DNA of 64,000 nt from Myxococcus hansupus (GCF_000280925.3 NZ_CP012109.1:7522501-7586500); one strand, 5' to 3'. Shown: positions 1 to 8,413, counted from the first letter of the stretch. The notes: generated by a model from the sequence alone, not told the origin. Numbers and translations are program-made.

Positions 1-1
1 C

Positions 2-211
2 ACGCCGCGCGACGCGAAGCAGCGCGGCGCGCAGCTCTCCTTGCGCTTCCGGGGTGAGCCCCAGGGCCTGCTGAAGCGGATGGGCGAGGCGGGCATCATC
101 TGCGACTTCCGCAAGCCGGACATCATCCGCGCGGCGCCCGCGCCGCTCTACAACTCCTTCACGGACGTCTACCGGTTCGTGAAGGCCCTGGAAGGCTACG
201 CCCGTGAGTGA
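2..211 (+). CDS. kynU: Kynureninase, C-terminal end (partial)
   Basis: This is the last 69 codons of a gene that begins outside the window. The residues include a SLRF stretch, the segment GIICDFRKPDIIRAAPAPLYNSF and a closing VYRFVKAL helix. That pattern matches the C-terminal small domain of PLP-dependent kynureninases, which cleave kynurenine or 3-hydroxykynurenine to (3-hydroxy)anthranilate and alanine. The stop codon overlaps the start of the next gene, a kynurenine 3-monooxygenase, by 8 bases. This pathway neighbour supports the call. The catalytic lysine lies outside the window, so the identity rests on the tail and the context. Confidence 0.85.
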   Translation, partial: TPRDAKQRGAQLSLRFRGEPQGLLKRMGEAGIICDFRKPDIIRAAPAPLYNSFTDVYRFVKALEGYARE

Positions 212-1598
212 GCCGCTCAAGGACACCGTCACCGTGGTGGGCGCGGGCCTGGTGGGCTCGCTGCTCTCCCTCTACCTGGCGCGCCGGGGCCACACCGTGG
301 AGCTGCTGGAGCGGCGCGCGGACATGCGGCGTGAAACCGTGGACGCGGGCCGCTCCATCAACCTGGCCATCTCCACGCGCGGGCTGCACGCGCTGCGGCA
401 GTTGGGCCTGGAGGACGAGGCGCTGAAGCACGCCATCCCCATGCGCGGGCGGATGATTCACCCGCCGCAGGGCGCGCTTGTCTACCAGCCCTACGGCAAG
501 GACGACTCGCAGCACATCAACTCGCTGTCGCGCGCGTGGCTGAACGCGTTCCTGATGACGGCGGCAGAGGCCACCGGCAAGGTGAACATCCGCTTCAAGC
601 AGCGGGTGACGCAGTTGGACCTGGGCCCGGGCGCCCTCACGGTGCACGACGACGCCACCGGACAGGTCCGGCAGGAGACGGGCCGCGTGGTGTTCGGCAC
701 GGACGGCTCCGCCTCCGCGGTGCGGCAGGCGCTGGAGAAGCTGCCGGGCTACACGGGCACGCAGGAGCAGCTCGGCCATGGGTACAAGGAGCTGACGATT
801 CCGCCGGGTCCGGGCGGCACGTTCCAGATGGAGAAGCACGCGCTCCACATCTGGCCGCGCGGCACGTACATGCTCATCGCGCTGCCCAACGAGGACGGCA
901 GCTTCACCTGCACGCTGTTCCTGCCGTGGCAGGGGCCGGTGAGCTTCGCCTCGCTGGACACGCCCGAGCGGCTGTCCGCGTTCTTCGACGCGCAGTTCCC
1001 GGACGCGAAGGCGCTCATCCCGGATTTGATGGAGGCGTTCTTCTCGCGCCCCACCGGCAGCATGGTGACGGTGAAGGGAGCGCCCTGGCGCGCCGGCGGG
1101 CTGACGCTGCTGCTGGGCGACGCGGCGCACGCCATCGTCCCCTTCTTCGGTCAGGGGATGAACTGCGGCTTCGAGGACTGCGTCGTCCTGGACACGCTGC
1201 TGGAGCGCGGCGGCTCGTGGGAGAACGTGTTCACGGAGTTCGAACGTCTGCGCAAGACGAACGCGGACGCCATCGCCGACATGGCGGTGGAGAACTTCGT
1301 GGAGATGCGCGACAGCACCGGTGACCCGCGCTTCCAGTTGCGCAAGGCCGTGGAGAAGGTGCTGCTCAACGCCTTCCCGGGCGAGTTCGTCAGCCGCTAC
1401 TCGCTGGTGAGCTTCAGCCGGGTGCCGTACCGGCTGGCCTACCAGGTCGGCGCGCTGACGGACGGCATCGTCTCCGAGCTGACCGAGGGGCTGGCGAGGG
1501 CGGAGGACGTGGACCTGAAGCGCGCGGCGGAGCTCATCCAGAGCCGGCTGGCGCCATTCCTGAAGGAGCACGCGGATGGATTTCGGACTGAAGGGTAA
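204..1598 (+). CDS. kmo: Kynurenine 3-monooxygenase
   Basis: A 464-residue FAD-dependent aromatic hydroxylase that converts kynurenine to 3-hydroxykynurenine with NADPH and O2. The N-terminus has the Rossmann motif GAGLVGS (about residues 13-19) followed by an acidic strand end (ELLERR). The second FAD motif GDAAHA with a downstream PFFGQGMNCGFEDC segment lies near residues 303-325, as in KMO. The length fits the family. The GTG start overlaps the end of kynU and the end of this gene overlaps the SDR gene by 23 bases, so the three are almost certainly one transcript. Bacterial KMO next to kynureninase is a standard arrangement for tryptophan breakdown or NAD precursor supply. Confidence 0.93.
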   Translation: MSEPLKDTVTVVGAGLVGSLLSLYLARRGHTVELLERRADMRRETVDAGRSINLAISTRGLHALRQLGLEDEALKHAIPMRGRMIHPPQGALVYQPYGKDDSQHINSLSRAWLNAFLMTAAEATGKVNIRFKQRVTQLDLGPGALTVHDDATGQVRQETGRVVFGTDGSASAVRQALEKLPGYTGTQEQLGHGYKELTIPPGPGGTFQMEKHALHIWPRGTYMLIALPNEDGSFTCTLFLPWQGPVSFASLDTPERLSAFFDAQFPDAKALIPDLMEAFFSRPTGSMVTVKGAPWRAGGLTLLLGDAAHAIVPFFGQGMNCGFEDCVVLDTLLERGGSWENVFTEFERLRKTNADAIADMAVENFVEMRDSTGDPRFQLRKAVEKVLLNAFPGEFVSRYSLVSFSRVPYRLAYQVGALTDGIVSELTEGLARAEDVDLKRAAELIQSRLAPFLKEHADGFRTEG

Positions 1599-2313
1599 GC
1601 GGGCGCTGGTGATGGGGGCCTCCGCGGGGCTGGGCTACGCCATCGCCGAGGCGCTGGTGAAGGAAGGCGCCACGGTGGCCATCTGCTCGCGCGGCGGCGA
1701 GAAGCTGGAGCAGGCCGCGAAGAAGCTCGGCGCGGCGCTCGCGGTGCCGTGTGACTTGACGCAGCCCGGGGCCGCGAAGTCGCTGGTGGAGACCGTCACG
1801 GAGAAGCTGGGCGGCGTGGACATCCTCGTGGTGAACACGGGCGGTCCGCCGGCGGGCGGCTTCGAGTCGCTGACGGCCGAGCAGTGGCAGCTCGGCTTCC
1901 AGAGCCTGTGGATGGCCGCGGTGGACGGCATCCAGGCGGTGCTCCCGGGGATGAAGGAGCGCCAGTGGGGCCGCATCGTCCTGGTGACGTCGCTGGCCGC
2001 TCGCGAGGCGATGAACAACCTGACCGTCTCCAACGGCCTGCGCGCGGGCCTGCTGGGGCTGGTGAAGTCGGTGAGCAACGAGGTGGCGCAGCACGGCGTC
2101 ACGTTGAACGCGGTGCTGCCGGGCTACCACGCCACCGAGCGCATGCAGCAGCTCGGGCTGACGGACGAGAAGGTGGCGCCGCAGATTCCCGCGCGCCGGC
2201 TGGGCCGCCCGGAGGAGCTGGCCGCGCTCACCGCGTTCCTCGCCTCCGAGCAGGCGTCGTACGTCACCGGTCAGTCCATCGCGGTGGACGGCGGCGCGCA
2301 GCGCGGCTTCTGA
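1576..2313 (+). CDS. SDR-family oxidoreductase lacking the YxxxK motif
   Basis: A 245-residue protein with a short-chain dehydrogenase/reductase fold. It has a cofactor motif GASAGLG (residues 14-20), an NTGG segment after strand 4 (the NAG(G) position), Ser139 after strand 5, and a classic C-terminus with YVTGQSIAVDGG. The catalytic YxxxK is replaced by Ser152-Asn-Gly-Leu-Arg156, so the usual tyrosine and lysine are both missing. It resembles the FabG-like subgroup often labelled 3-oxoacyl-ACP reductase that carries SNxxR here. It overlaps kmo by 23 bases and is probably cotranscribed with the kynurenine genes. The substrate is unknown, and fatty-acid reductase activity should not be assumed. 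Confidence 0.85.
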   Translation: MDFGLKGKRALVMGASAGLGYAIAEALVKEGATVAICSRGGEKLEQAAKKLGAALAVPCDLTQPGAAKSLVETVTEKLGGVDILVVNTGGPPAGGFESLTAEQWQLGFQSLWMAAVDGIQAVLPGMKERQWGRIVLVTSLAAREAMNNLTVSNGLRAGLLGLVKSVSNEVAQHGVTLNAVLPGYHATERMQQLGLTDEKVAPQIPARRLGRPEELAALTAFLASEQASYVTGQSIAVDGGAQRGF

Positions 2314-2323
2314 GCGCGCCCGA

Positions 2324-2363
2324 AGACGCGAACCTCGCCGGGCGCCACGCGCGTCTGGCGAGG
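2324..2363. terminator. Interleaved inverted repeats between convergent genes
   Basis: Two 7-bp inverted repeats interlock between the SDR stop and the convergent membrane-protein stop. AGACGCG (2324-2330) pairs with CGCGTCT (2350-2356), and CCTCGCC (2333-2339) pairs with GGCGAGG (2357-2363). Only one hairpin can form in a simple fold unless a pseudoknot forms. The position suggests a bidirectional terminator, but there is no U-tract. Confidence 0.4.
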
Positions 2364-2364
2364 C

Positions 2365-3291
2365 TCAGTCCGCGGGAGCGCGGCTGAACAACCGGCCGCC
2401 CCGCTTGAGCTGGCGCACCTGCCGCTCCCAGGCCGCCTCCGCCTCGGCCGCACGCTGGTCCTCCGCCGCGCTCGCGTCCTTGAGCGCCTGGGCAAGCTCC
2501 GCCATGCTTCTCAGTCTGCGCTCCGTCCCATCCGAGAGCACCCTGACGTAGCCCCCCTCCGGCGTCCGGCGGACGCCGCCTGTCTCGAGCTCCTTTTCGA
2601 GGTCGAGCGTCTTCGCCTCGGAGACCTCCGCCATGAGCTCCGTGGGGATTCCGCCTCCCCACACCGGCCTGTCCGGAGCACTGCCGCGCGACACGATGGG
2701 GTCGCGGTACTCCCCTTTCTTGGTTCTCGAAACGGGCTCCACCACGGTCGACAGGTGGTGGTTGAAGTGCTTGATGAAGACGGAGTTACCCAGCCACGCG
2801 AGCGGTGAGCCGATGAAGGCGAGCGCCACCATGATGCCCACCCACGGTATCCGCCAGTTCGCCACGACCAGGGCGCTCACGAAGAACGTCAGGAGGTAGC
2901 CGCCCACCAGTGTGGGAAAGCCGATCATCACGATGGGGTCGCGGAAGAGCTCGAACTGAATCCACGCCGCGATGTTCGGGGCGGCCCACACGGCGGCGGA
3001 CACATAGATGGCGCGATACTTTGAACCCGGCTTTGCCTCCGCTGTCTCCGTCGCGGGCGTCGCATCCGGCACGGTCTCCTCGGGTGCCGCGCTCGACATC
3101 GCCTCCGTGCGCCGCCGCGACACCAGCACATGCAGCACCGCCGCGACGCCGATGACGCCAGCCCCCTTGGCGAGGCTTTCCACCCCGCTCTTCATGGAGC
3201 TGCCGTCGTAGACGCTGTCGAGCAGACCCGAGAAGGCAAGAGTCACCATGAAGCTTCCGATGACGTAGACCAGTAGATAGATGATGCCCAT
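2365..3291 (-). CDS. Hypothetical multi-pass membrane protein (paralogue A)
   Basis: A 308-residue protein I cannot assign to a named family. It starts with the hydrophobic segment MGIIYLLVYVIGSFMVTLAF. About four further membrane segments follow (around residues 45-58, 94-118, 124-145 and 150-172), then a motif FNHHLSTVVEP and a soluble, Ala/Glu-rich C-terminal region likely to be coiled coil (about residues 225-300). The start has an AAGGGTG ribosome site. It is 28 bases downstream of a clear paralogue on the same strand, so the two probably form a duplicated gene pair in one operon. Shared features are the MG(I/V)(I/V)YLL start, the FNHHLS motif after the last membrane segment and a near-identical tail with GGRLF. 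Confidence 0.75.
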   Translation of the reverse strand: MGIIYLLVYVIGSFMVTLAFSGLLDSVYDGSSMKSGVESLAKGAGVIGVAAVLHVLVSRRRTEAMSSAAPEETVPDATPATETAEAKPGSKYRAIYVSAAVWAAPNIAAWIQFELFRDPIVMIGFPTLVGGYLLTFFVSALVVANWRIPWVGIMVALAFIGSPLAWLGNSVFIKHFNHHLSTVVEPVSRTKKGEYRDPIVSRGSAPDRPVWGGGIPTELMAEVSEAKTLDLEKELETGGVRRTPEGGYVRVLSDGTERRLRSMAELAQALKDASAAEDQRAAEAEAAWERQVRQLKRGGRLFSRAPAD

Positions 3292-3318
3292 GACGCACCC
3301 TTCGGATGAGGTTCCGGT

Positions 3319-4212
3319 TCAGTCCGCCGTGGCCTTCGTGAAGAGTCGGCCGCCCGGCCTGCGCTGGCGCATCTGCCGCTCCCACTCCGCCACGCGCGCG
3401 GCCTCTGCCTCGAAGGCCTGACGCTTGTCGGCCTCGACGGCTTCGTCGAGCGCCTCATCGAACGCCGCCGCGCTCTCCAGGGCCGCCTCCGAGCCATCCG
3501 GATTCACGACGACGTAGGACCCATCGTCGAGCTGCTTCATTCGACCGGCGGCGAGCTCCTCCTCGATGTTGATTTGCCTGGCATTGCCGAGGGCCGCGGC
3601 CAGGTCCATCACGTTCTTGTGCGGATTCATCTCCTGCGGGGGCATGGGCACATCGGCGCGCTCGCTGAGGACGCTCCGGTCCTCCCCCGTCATGGGGTCG
3701 CTCATGAGCAACACCACATCACTGAGGTGGTGGTTGAAGTGCCCGATGGGCAGCGCGGCGCCCAGCAGTCCCAACGGCAATCCGAACAACGCCACCCCCG
3801 CGGTCGTCGCCACGACAGGCATGCGCCAGGTCGCAGTGACGTGGGTGCAGACGCAGAACACCAGGAAGAGGCCGCCCAGGAACATGAGGTGCGGGGCCAT
3901 CTGGATGGGGTTGATGAAGAGCTCGAACTGAAGCCATCCGATGAGGATGGGCATGGCCCACATGACGCCTGCCAAGGCGAACGCGACGCGCCCCATCCGA
4001 GGCAATGCAGCCGAAGGGCCGTCCGGGTTCCGTCGCCGGAGTGTCACCGCGTGCAGGAGCGCCGCGAAACAGACGAGCCCCATCCCCAGTGCCACGAGCG
4101 GTGCGGACTCTGCCAACGGCGCCCCGTTCAACGCATCTTGAAGGAAGCGGGACACGCTCAACGTGAGCAGGCCCCCTCCCGCGAGGTAGAGCAGCAGATA
4201 CACGACACCCAT
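3319..4212 (-). CDS. Hypothetical multi-pass membrane protein (paralogue B)
   Basis: A 297-residue paralogue of the gene just downstream. The start at 4212 is chosen because GAGGGGGA sits 4-5 bases upstream and the protein then begins MGVVYLLLYLAGG, matching the paralogue. The longer open frame reaching 4281 would add 23 polar residues with no support. There are five predicted membrane segments, a FNHHLSDVV motif near residue 160, and a charged Ala/Glu-rich C-terminal tail ending MRQRRPGGRLF. No catalytic motif is visible and the function is unknown. The pair probably arose by tandem duplication. Confidence 0.75.
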   Translation of the reverse strand: MGVVYLLLYLAGGGLLTLSVSRFLQDALNGAPLAESAPLVALGMGLVCFAALLHAVTLRRRNPDGPSAALPRMGRVAFALAGVMWAMPILIGWLQFELFINPIQMAPHLMFLGGLFLVFCVCTHVTATWRMPVVATTAGVALFGLPLGLLGAALPIGHFNHHLSDVVLLMSDPMTGEDRSVLSERADVPMPPQEMNPHKNVMDLAAALGNARQINIEEELAAGRMKQLDDGSYVVVNPDGSEAALESAAAFDEALDEAVEADKRQAFEAEAARVAEWERQMRQRRPGGRLFTKATAD

Positions 4213-4309
4213 GACTTCCCCCTCTAAACCGGACTTCCGGCGCGCAAACCCTACCCGTCCGGCCTCCGTCTGAGAAGGCACCCCCGGCGGCTCAGGCGGG
4301 TGTCACGCC

Positions 4310-5116
4310 TCACATCAACGACTGCACCGCGGCGACGACGTGCGGCCATTCCCGTGAGCGCGGGTCGATGACCTCGAAGTGCCCCGCGCCTGGCAAGGTG
4401 ACGCAGCGGACGTCATCCCCCAGCGCGCGGCCGCGCGCGCAGAAGTCCTCGCTCATCGACACGGGCACGGTGTCGTCCTCCGTGCCGTGGACGAGCACCT
4501 GGGGCACCCCGAGCGGCTGGAGCGCCGCTGGCGAGGCGGTGCGGTAGCGCTCAGGCACCAAGGACGGCGTGCCGCCCACGAACGTCTCCACGATGCCGTC
4601 CCCCAGGCGGTGCCCGAACGCGCGCGCGAGGTCCACGACGCCCGCCAGCGGCACCACGCCGCGCAGGGGCAGCGGCGCCTCCTGGTGAAGCGCCTCACCG
4701 GGCCGCAGCTTGTGCCGTCCCCCCAGCCACGCCACCAGATGCCCACCCGCCGAGTGGCCGAGCGCCACGACCCGCGAGAGGTCCAGCGCATGTGACGGCG
4801 CGAGCGTGCGCAGGAAGTCAGTGCCCCGCGCGACATCCTCCAGCGTGCCGGGCCAGCCGCCGCCTTCATGCCCCACGCGCCGGTACTCCAGGCTCCACGT
4901 CGCGAAGCCACGCTGGGTCAGGTCCGCGCACAGGTGCCCGGCGTGCTCCAGCCCGTACTTCGCGCGCCAGAAGCCGCCGTGGACGACGACCACCACCGGA
5001 TGCGGGCCGGGGCCGTCTGGCAGCCGCAAGTCCCCGAACTGGTGAGGCTGCTCGCCATACGCGATGCGCGCATCCGCATCGGGCGCGGGTGTATCCAGGA
5101 CCCACATCGAGCTCAT
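4310..5116 (-). CDS. Alpha/beta hydrolase, kynurenine formamidase-like
   Basis: A 268-residue soluble alpha/beta hydrolase. It shows HGGFW at residues 46-50 (oxyanion-hole motif), the nucleophile elbow GHSAGGH with Ser122, an acidic residue in HGTEDDTVP (Asp214 or Asp215) and His246 in GAGH, which gives a complete triad. HGGxW is the hallmark of the alpha/beta-hydrolase type of kynurenine formamidase, which hydrolyses N-formylkynurenine to kynurenine. The kmo and kynU genes lie about 3 kb away on the other strand, which makes that role plausible. Other BD-FAE-type esterases share the motif, so the substrate is an inference. Confidence 0.82.
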   Translation of the reverse strand: MSSMWVLDTPAPDADARIAYGEQPHQFGDLRLPDGPGPHPVVVVVHGGFWRAKYGLEHAGHLCADLTQRGFATWSLEYRRVGHEGGGWPGTLEDVARGTDFLRTLAPSHALDLSRVVALGHSAGGHLVAWLGGRHKLRPGEALHQEAPLPLRGVVPLAGVVDLARAFGHRLGDGIVETFVGGTPSLVPERYRTASPAALQPLGVPQVLVHGTEDDTVPVSMSEDFCARGRALGDDVRCVTLPGAGHFEVIDPRSREWPHVVAAVQSLM

Positions 5117-5434
5117 GGCGACACCCTACTCCGTTGCATTCGCGCGCCCGCGTGGACATTGAGGGGGCGCGCGGCTCGACATGGAGCCAGGGCGCCGAGC
5201 CTCGGCGCGGCGCGTCACCCTCGGCCGGTCCTTCGTCCTCCAGCCACCACTCCGAGGGCTTCCATGGTGGGTCCAAGTGTCATCCGGCGGGCTTTGAAGG
5301 TTTCATCGCAAAGTTTTTAGGCTCCGTGTCGCGGGGTTTAGACTTGATTTCCGGCCCCCAAATGTAAATACCTGCGCCCACGGATTCAGCGCGCCGCGTT
5401 GTCGGCGAAGAACCCGGCCTGGGAGGCACGGTCA
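5117..5434. other. Divergent intergenic region upstream of glutamine synthetase
   Basis: These 318 bases hold no convincing gene. The right half (about 5296-5370) is clearly richer in A and T than the surroundings and is the likely promoter region for the glutamine synthetase gene. TTGATT (5344-5349) followed 15 bases later by TAAATA is a poor sigma-70 match. No -24/-12 sigma-54 element was found. Confidence 0.4.
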
Positions 5435-6874
5435 ATGGAGACGAAGGGTCTGCGGACGTTCCTGGAGATTCCCTACGACGAGCTCGAGGAGCGCAACCTC
5501 AAGGTGAAGGAGCAGCGTCTCAAGCACATCGCGCCGGAGAAACTGCGCGAGGAGCGCATCGACTACCTCACCAAGGAACGCGGCATCAAAGCGGTCACCG
5601 TGTGCTTCACCGACCTCGAGGGTCGGCTGCACATGCTGGACTACGACAAGAAGTTCCTCATCAAGAGCGCCGACAACCTGACGTTCGATGGTTCGTCCAT
5701 CCGGGGCTTCTCCGCGCAGCAGGAGAGCGACCTGCGGCTGAACATCGACTGGGGCGCCTTCTACTGGCTGCCCTCGGACATCTTCGGGCCGGGCAAGGTG
5801 CTGGTGTTCAGCGAGGTCCTGGAGCGTGACGGCACGCCGTACCACGCCGACCTGCGCGGCAAGCTCAAGCAGATCACCGAGGCCATGTACCAGAAGGACG
5901 GCACGGTGTTTCACGCGGCGCCCGAAATCGAGGGCTTCCTCTTCAAGGGCCGCGACGCCGAGCGGCACTACCACGAGGTCGGCCACTTCGACTTCATCTC
6001 CATCGGCGGCTACTACCACTCGCTGCCCGGCGACGTGCTGCGCACCTTCATCGACAAGGTGGCCGAGGCCCAGCGCGCCATGGGCTTCCAGAACGAGAAG
6101 GACCACCCCGAGGTGGCGCCCAGCCAGTTCGAGATCAACTTCTCGTACAGCGAGGCCATCGTCGCGGCCGACCAGATTCAGCTCTACAAGCTGCTCGCCC
6201 GTCAGGTGGCCGCGCAGTTGGACTGCACCGCCAGCTTCCTTCCGAAGCCGGTGACGGGCGTCAACGGCAACGGCATGCACATGAACATGTCGCTGTCCAA
6301 GGGCGGCAAGAATCTCTTCTACGAGAAGGACGGTCAGGACGGCCTCAGCGCGATGGGCTGGGAGTTCATCGACCGCATCCTCAACAACGCCAACGACATC
6401 TGCCTCACGCTCAACTCCAGCGTGAACGCGTACCGCCGCCTGGACCCGCACTACGAGGCGCCCAACCAGATCAAGGCCAGCGCCAACAACCGCGGCGCCA
6501 TGGTGCGCATCCCCTTCGGCAACGAGCGCAGCGCGCGCGTCGAGTGCCGCTCGGTGGCGCCGGACGCCAACCCGTACCTGGTGCTCTACACCCTGCTGCG
6601 CACCGGCCTGGAGGGCCCGCAGCCGCAGGAGGACGCGGAGACCAAGCGCAGCCGCACCCGCTTCCTGCCGGACAACATCTTCGACGCCATCCGCATCTTC
6701 AAGAGCAGCCAGTTCGTGTCGTCCATCCTCGGTGAGAACGTGCAGAGCAAGTTCGCCGAGCTCAAGACGTCCACGGCCGAGCGCAGCCCCAAGCAGTTGG
6801 GCAACCGCGTGAAGTACTCGGAGATCGTGTTCCACCACGAGGTCACCAACCAGTACCTCTGGAGCCAGTTCTAG
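5435..6874 (+). CDS. Glutamine synthetase family protein
   Basis: A 479-residue ATP-dependent glutamate-ammonia ligase homologue. The start ATG at 5435 has GGGAGG eight bases upstream. An earlier TTG would add 12 residues. Visible motifs are FDGSSIRGF (beta-Grasp/N-terminal signature), PEIEGFLF and SQFEINF (metal-binding glutamates), the ATP-binding KPVTGVNGNGMHMNMS, and NRGAMVRIPFGNERSARVE with APDANPYL near the C-terminus. The NLYDLPP-type adenylylation loop of enterobacterial GlnA is not present. Regulation by adenylyltransferase at that tyrosine is therefore unlikely. It stands alone, followed by a hairpin terminator. A divergent GlnA-type role in ammonia assimilation is likely, but another glutamate-amide ligase cannot be excluded. 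Confidence 0.88.
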   Translation: METKGLRTFLEIPYDELEERNLKVKEQRLKHIAPEKLREERIDYLTKERGIKAVTVCFTDLEGRLHMLDYDKKFLIKSADNLTFDGSSIRGFSAQQESDLRLNIDWGAFYWLPSDIFGPGKVLVFSEVLERDGTPYHADLRGKLKQITEAMYQKDGTVFHAAPEIEGFLFKGRDAERHYHEVGHFDFISIGGYYHSLPGDVLRTFIDKVAEAQRAMGFQNEKDHPEVAPSQFEINFSYSEAIVAADQIQLYKLLARQVAAQLDCTASFLPKPVTGVNGNGMHMNMSLSKGGKNLFYEKDGQDGLSAMGWEFIDRILNNANDICLTLNSSVNAYRRLDPHYEAPNQIKASANNRGAMVRIPFGNERSARVECRSVAPDANPYLVLYTLLRTGLEGPQPQEDAETKRSRTRFLPDNIFDAIRIFKSSQFVSSILGENVQSKFAELKTSTAERSPKQLGNRVKYSEIVFHHEVTNQYLWSQF

Positions 6875-6907
6875 GAACGGGCGTCCGCGCACCGCCGGAC
6901 CTCAGGA

Positions 6908-6941
6908 GCCGCCGTCCTCCCGCGACATGGGAGGCGGCGGC
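6908..6941. terminator. Hairpin between convergent genes
   Basis: GCCGCCGTCCTCCC (6908-6921) pairs with GGGAGGCGGCGGC (6929-6941) with one bulged base and a short loop. It lies 34 bases after the glutamine synthetase stop and just before the stop of the convergent permease gene, so it can serve both. No strong U-tract follows. Confidence 0.6.
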
Positions 6942-6949
6942 TTCGTCCG

Positions 6950-8278
6950 TTACAGGGGCTCGCCGCGCAGCGCCGCTGACGGCTCCGAGGCGCGGGGCCT
7001 CGACAGCCGCAGCAGTACCAGCCCCGCGACGGTGGTGAGCACCGTGGTGACGCCTTCCCTCACGCTGGCACCGAAGGCCACCAGCGTCAGGCCCAGCCCC
7101 AGCGTGGGCACCGCCAGCAGCGCGTGCAGCGGACGCAGGCCTCGCTCGCGCCGCCAGGACAGCGTGGCCAGCGCGGCGGCCGTGACGCCGTACTGCATCA
7201 GCACCGCGATGCTGGAGAGCGCGAACAGCTCCGACAAATCACCCAGGTTGACGAAGAGCAGCACCAGGCCCCAGGTGACGGCCAGGGCACGCAAGGGCAC
7301 GCCCCCAGCGGACATGCCGTCGAGCCCCAGCAGCGTGTGCTCGCCCGACGCCAGCGCGGACAGGTAACGCGGCGTGGTCACCATCATCCCCAGGCAGATG
7401 CCCAGCGCGGACACGCTGGTGCCCGCCCGCACCCACCCTTCGAGCCCGGGCCCGCCCCACACCCCCGCCGCGGCGGCCAGCGGCGTGGCGGAGGAGGCCA
7501 GGTCCGGCAGCGCCGCCACGCAGGCCCACACCAGGCCCACGTACAACAGCACCGCCAGCAGCAACGAGCCCACCGTGGCCAGGGGCACCGCGCGCGAGGA
7601 CGAGCGCACCTGCCCCGCGATGACCGGGACGATTTCGAAGCCCTGATACGCGAACATCACCGTCAGCCCCGCGCGCAGCCACGACACGTCCACGGCCGGG
7701 CTCGCGACCGCCACCGCCGACGCGCCTGGAGCTGGTCCCGACAGCGCCAGGAAGGCCACCAGCAGCGCGGCCAGCGGCAGCAGCTTGAAGACGGTGAGCG
7801 CCGTCCACGTGCCCGCCGACACGCGGATGCCGGACGCCACCACGCCCGCCAGCGCCGTGACGAGGACGGACGCGAGCACGCGCTGCCCCAGGGCCCCTTC
7901 CAGGCCCAGGGAGGGCGCCACCGCCTGGGAGAGGCCCGCCACCACCGCGGACGTGCTCAGGAACGCGCTGACGTAGGCGACCCAGCCCACCAGGAAGGAC
8001 GCCCGCTCGCCAAACGCCGCGCGCGCGAAGAGCACGGGCCCGCCGTCCGCATTGAAGCGGCGGCCGAGCACCGCGAAGGCCAGCGCCACCGGTATCAGCG
8101 CGAGCCCTGTCAGCGCGAAGGCGGCGATGGCACTGCCCCCCGGTGCCAGCGCGGCGACCTCCGCCGGGGCGAAGAAGATGCCCACGCCGACGATGCCGTT
8201 GACGCCAAGCGCGAGGAGCTGGAGCGGCCCCACCGGACGCGAGGCCGACGCAGGGGTGGAGGCAGGAGAAACCGACAC
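6950..8278 (-). CDS. APC-family amino acid permease
   Basis: A 442-residue integral membrane protein with about 12 hydrophobic segments. It begins with the typical APC first-helix pattern, LLALGVNGIVGVGIFFAPAEVAAL (about residues 22-45), where the unwound G-(I/V)-G segment binds substrate. The segment MFAYQGFEIVPVIAGQV (about residues 208-224) matches the conserved helix 6 region of amino-acid/polyamine/organocation transporters. It likely moves an amino acid across the inner membrane. The glutamine synthetase next door is convergent and not cotranscribed, so a link to glutamine is only suggestive. Confidence 0.85.
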   Translation of the reverse strand: MSVSPASTPASASRPVGPLQLLALGVNGIVGVGIFFAPAEVAALAPGGSAIAAFALTGLALIPVALAFAVLGRRFNADGGPVLFARAAFGERASFLVGWVAYVSAFLSTSAVVAGLSQAVAPSLGLEGALGQRVLASVLVTALAGVVASGIRVSAGTWTALTVFKLLPLAALLVAFLALSGPAPGASAVAVASPAVDVSWLRAGLTVMFAYQGFEIVPVIAGQVRSSSRAVPLATVGSLLLAVLLYVGLVWACVAALPDLASSATPLAAAAGVWGGPGLEGWVRAGTSVSALGICLGMMVTTPRYLSALASGEHTLLGLDGMSAGGVPLRALAVTWGLVLLFVNLGDLSELFALSSIAVLMQYGVTAAALATLSWRRERGLRPLHALLAVPTLGLGLTLVAFGASVREGVTTVLTTVAGLVLLRLSRPRASEPSAALRGEPL

Positions 8279-8413
8279 GGACGCACTTCACTACAGGCGG
8301 GCACCGGACACCAATCCGCCACGCGGCCCGAACCGGTATGATGGCGGCGCCCGGAGCGTGGTGTCCCGGCGACACGTCGCCTGCCTGGGCTCCAGGCGGG
8401 ATGGGAGCATTCG

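Noticed and set aside
4213..4281. 23-residue N-terminal extension of membrane paralogue B
   Set aside because: The later start has a strong ribosome site and aligns with the start of paralogue A.
5344..5370. TTGATT/TAAATA as the glutamine synthetase promoter
   Set aside because: The spacing of 15 and poor -10 match are not enough to call it. The region is reported only as a likely promoter region.
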